DNA from: Circinella umbellata
Lineage: Eukaryota > Mucoromycota > Mucoromycetes > Mucorales > Lichtheimiaceae
Reading direction: 5' to 3'
Assembly (NCBI GenBank): GCA_025093555.1
Contig: JAIWNF010000078.1
Coordinates: forward strand, 98,684-162,683
Length of the DNA stretch: 64,000 nt
This document shows, in pieces, positions 62,139-64,000 of the stretch. Position numbers and translations under genes: made by a program. Every line of letters begins with the position of its first letter. Position 1 is the stretch's first letter. Below the pieces are notes generated by a model that saw only the letters and a program-made list of their open reading frames with translations, did not search any database and had not been told where the DNA came from.

Positions 62139-62990
62139 TACATGACATGGCTTCCTTGTAGTGATAGAGGGTTTTACTGGAGAACAAAGCCAACAATCCT
62201 AGTGCCGTCTCCTTACAACTTTGGTCAGTGGATGTCTCGTTGTCGTTTTATGCTATCCTAGCAGCTCATACTCTTGAGCACCCTACCACTATAGCTACTG
62301 TAATTACAAACGATCCTCTAGTTTCAATTCGTACGTTTGTTGAAGTATACAACGCAAATTTTTTGAAAGCCATAGTGCCTGGACGAGTGTTAACAATTGA
62401 TGAGATAATGAATCAATGGGTTGGGAAGGTGTCACGAATGCCTAATGTGAAAAAGATTATTTTGAAGCCACATCCTGTTGGTCAACAGTTCAAAACATTC
62501 ACCGGTGCTTCCATTCATATTGTTATCCGTCTTGATACGTATCAGCGAAAAGAATTTTCAACTGAAAAAGTTTGGTGATCAAGGTGCTGTGATATCTACC
62601 GTTTTGCATTTGTCTGAACCTTGGTTTGCCACTGGAAGAACAATTCTTGCAGATTCCTGGTTTGGATCTCCTAGTTGCACTGCTGTTCTTCATCAACATG
62701 GTCTATACAGTATTATGGTGATGAAGAAAAGAAACCATTGGCCACGACTTGTTCCTCGTGGTCTTCACATGAAGTTAGAAGGAGAACCTGTTGGAACCTC
62801 GATTTCTCTAGTTGGTATTGTCAAGGAAGTACCCGTGTCAATTTGTATTTTACGCGATAGAAAGATGAAATGTCTTGTTAGTACTTGTGGTAGAACAACA
62901 CAAGGATCAGAGGTTACTCTTGTAATCAAGGAAGGAAATAGAAGTCGCTTTGCGACATTTCATCGCCCTGCTGTTTTTAAAAAGATATAA
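62139..62990 (+). pseudogene. PiggyBac-like transposase, right fragment (DDE_Tnp_1_7 type)
   Basis: Resumes the gene cut at 56769. Visible blocks, each in a different frame, are MTWLPCSDRGFYWRTKP, then GRVLTIDEIMNQWVG with MPNVKKIILKPHPVGQQFK, then ILADSWFGS with YSIMVMKKRNHWP. The Asp in TIDE and the Asp in ILADSWF match the first two catalytic Asp positions of PiggyBac transposases. The frame ends at 62990 before a third Asp block or Cys-rich tail, just as the terminal-type repeat GATATAAAAGAG begins. At least three frameshifts make it a pseudogene. Confidence 0.72.
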
Positions 62991-63500
62991 AAGAGTAGTT
63001 ATTTTATTTCAGGTATATAAACAGATTCTCAACTATATTTTAAAAGATCATCTGGCCAAGACAAATACAAAAGCCGATGTCCAATGATGATATAGGATAT
63101 TATAGTTGTGGGAATACCTTTTATTTTGATATCAAAATGAAAAGCAAAAAAATAGGCAGAGTATCTTACAAAAACGGAAATTTCAAAGTTCAACTATATT
63201 AATATTCTAGTTTTTGGATATATCTTGGCCACTTGGTAATGTATAGCGCTGACAATAAGTAGCCAAAATAAATACGTAGTAAAAATAGAGAAAAGAGAAA
63301 TAAATAGCAAATCATCATAATGGGTAACCCGAATGCTTCTCTTCATTCGATTGTTTTTCCTCGCCAAAAGTGGTCGTTTCTGAATTTCAACTATCCTGAG
63401 AGAAATACGAGTAGTAAAAAATAGAAAGATGGGACTAAAGTAAAAATATAGTTGAGAATCTGTTTATTCCTGAAATAAAATAACTACTCTTTTATATCTT
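62982..63500. repeat. About 520-base MITE-like segment with 60-base inverted ends
   Basis: AAGATATAAAAGAGTAGTTA at 62982 with about 40 following bases recurs inverted at about 63441-63500. The interior (63042-63440) has no gene, but WATCTGGCCAAGAC-like and TCTTGGCCACTTGG words also face each other. It may be a MITE of the PiggyBac-like family or the true right terminus with an internal copy of the end. Confidence 0.6.
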
Positions 63501-63810
63501 TTCTAAATTATGTAACTATCTTATTTTATCCGATCATGGCTAAACTATGTTTTATACGAATGGATGAGAGGACCTATTATATTTGTTCTATTATAAATAT
63601 TAATTCTAGATCATTCTCTGAAACCGTTTGTGACAGTTGTTACTAATCTCATTCTTTCTTTGATGTTCCTTTTTTATCCGGATTAATAATAAGAACGAAT
63701 CAAAGTAAATAATAGTGTATAATTGGTTATATCTTTTATCCTTGACGGAATGATGTTTGACCGATTATTCATGAATGGATGGAATATTTGTATTATTATG
63801 GTGGTTCACC
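63443..63810 (-). repeat. Right inverted terminal region of the transposon cluster
   Basis: Diverged reverse complement of 39667-40036, with the same ordered landmarks. It pairs with the left end to bracket the whole 24 kb cluster. Confidence 0.6.
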
Positions 63811-64000
63811 ACATCACCCCCTGCCAGGTAGAACATAATTCTGTGAAAGAATGTTATCTCTGTTGTTATGACAAGTATGATGGTAATTACTTTGTGTAAA
63901 GTGTGCGTTGTCTTTGCTGAGCAGAAAAGTGTGCGCGTTCTCTGAGAAGAGTTCATGAGTACTTTGAAGGAAAAGTTTACGTTACTTTGCATGAAAGTTT
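63811..64000. other. Window end, nothing recognised
   Basis: No supported feature in the last 190 bases. Confidence 0.4.

Overview
The window looks like nuclear DNA of an early-diverging fungus, most likely Mucoromycota (Mucorales-type). It is very AT-rich between genes, genes carry many short introns (about 50-130 bases, GTAAGT-like donors), and several repeat families resemble lineage-expanded mucoralean ones. This placement is inference from gene content and style; no database was searched.

Left part (1-36 kb): host genes separated by long AT-rich spacers. In order: a Cys-rich GPI-type surface protein; an unrecognised conserved protein (minus); a small spliced GPI-type protein (minus); a PKA catalytic subunit with a long N-terminal extension; squalene synthase (ERG9); a two-repeat Myb/SANT protein of Reb1/TTF1 type (minus); and a 12-exon gene fusing a two-component receiver domain to a class I cyclic-nucleotide phosphodiesterase (minus), the layout of Dictyostelium RegA. 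After a 7 kb spacer with a MITE and decayed transposon-family pieces come a fatty-acid elongase, a nicotinamide-mononucleotide-adenylyltransferase-like gene (minus) and an 879-residue kelch/three-helix membrane protein (minus). I reconstructed exon chains by hand. For the kinase, squalene synthase, Myb, phosphodiesterase, elongase and kelch genes every junction keeps frame.

Right part (about 39.6-63.8 kb): a nested transposon cluster with no intact host gene. Inverted terminal sequences at about 39.67-40.04 and 63.44-63.81 kb, an AT-hook ORF just inside the left end, and transposase fragments at 56.5 and 62.1 kb suggest one old PiggyBac-like element later filled by other insertions. These are: (1) a 3.2 kb near-identical inverted repeat (40.85-44.06 and 47.29-50.50 kb), each arm carrying a nine-exon gene with the same frameshift, around a decayed exonuclease/transposase-like gene; (2) a LINE with RRM/CCHC ORF1 and endonuclease/RT ORF2, unusually bracketed by about 55 bp inverted repeats; (3) a TA-flanked element with 1.5 kb inverted arms, each holding an ORF1-like gene and a 41-base poly(A), which cuts the PiggyBac gene; and (4) inside it, a pogo-like MITE and a second ORF1-only poly(A) retroposon.

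Functionally the clearest theme is cAMP signalling. The PKA catalytic subunit and a phosphodiesterase with a receiver domain lie within 12 kb, which would allow phosphorelay input to cAMP breakdown if the partly degenerate receiver is still active.
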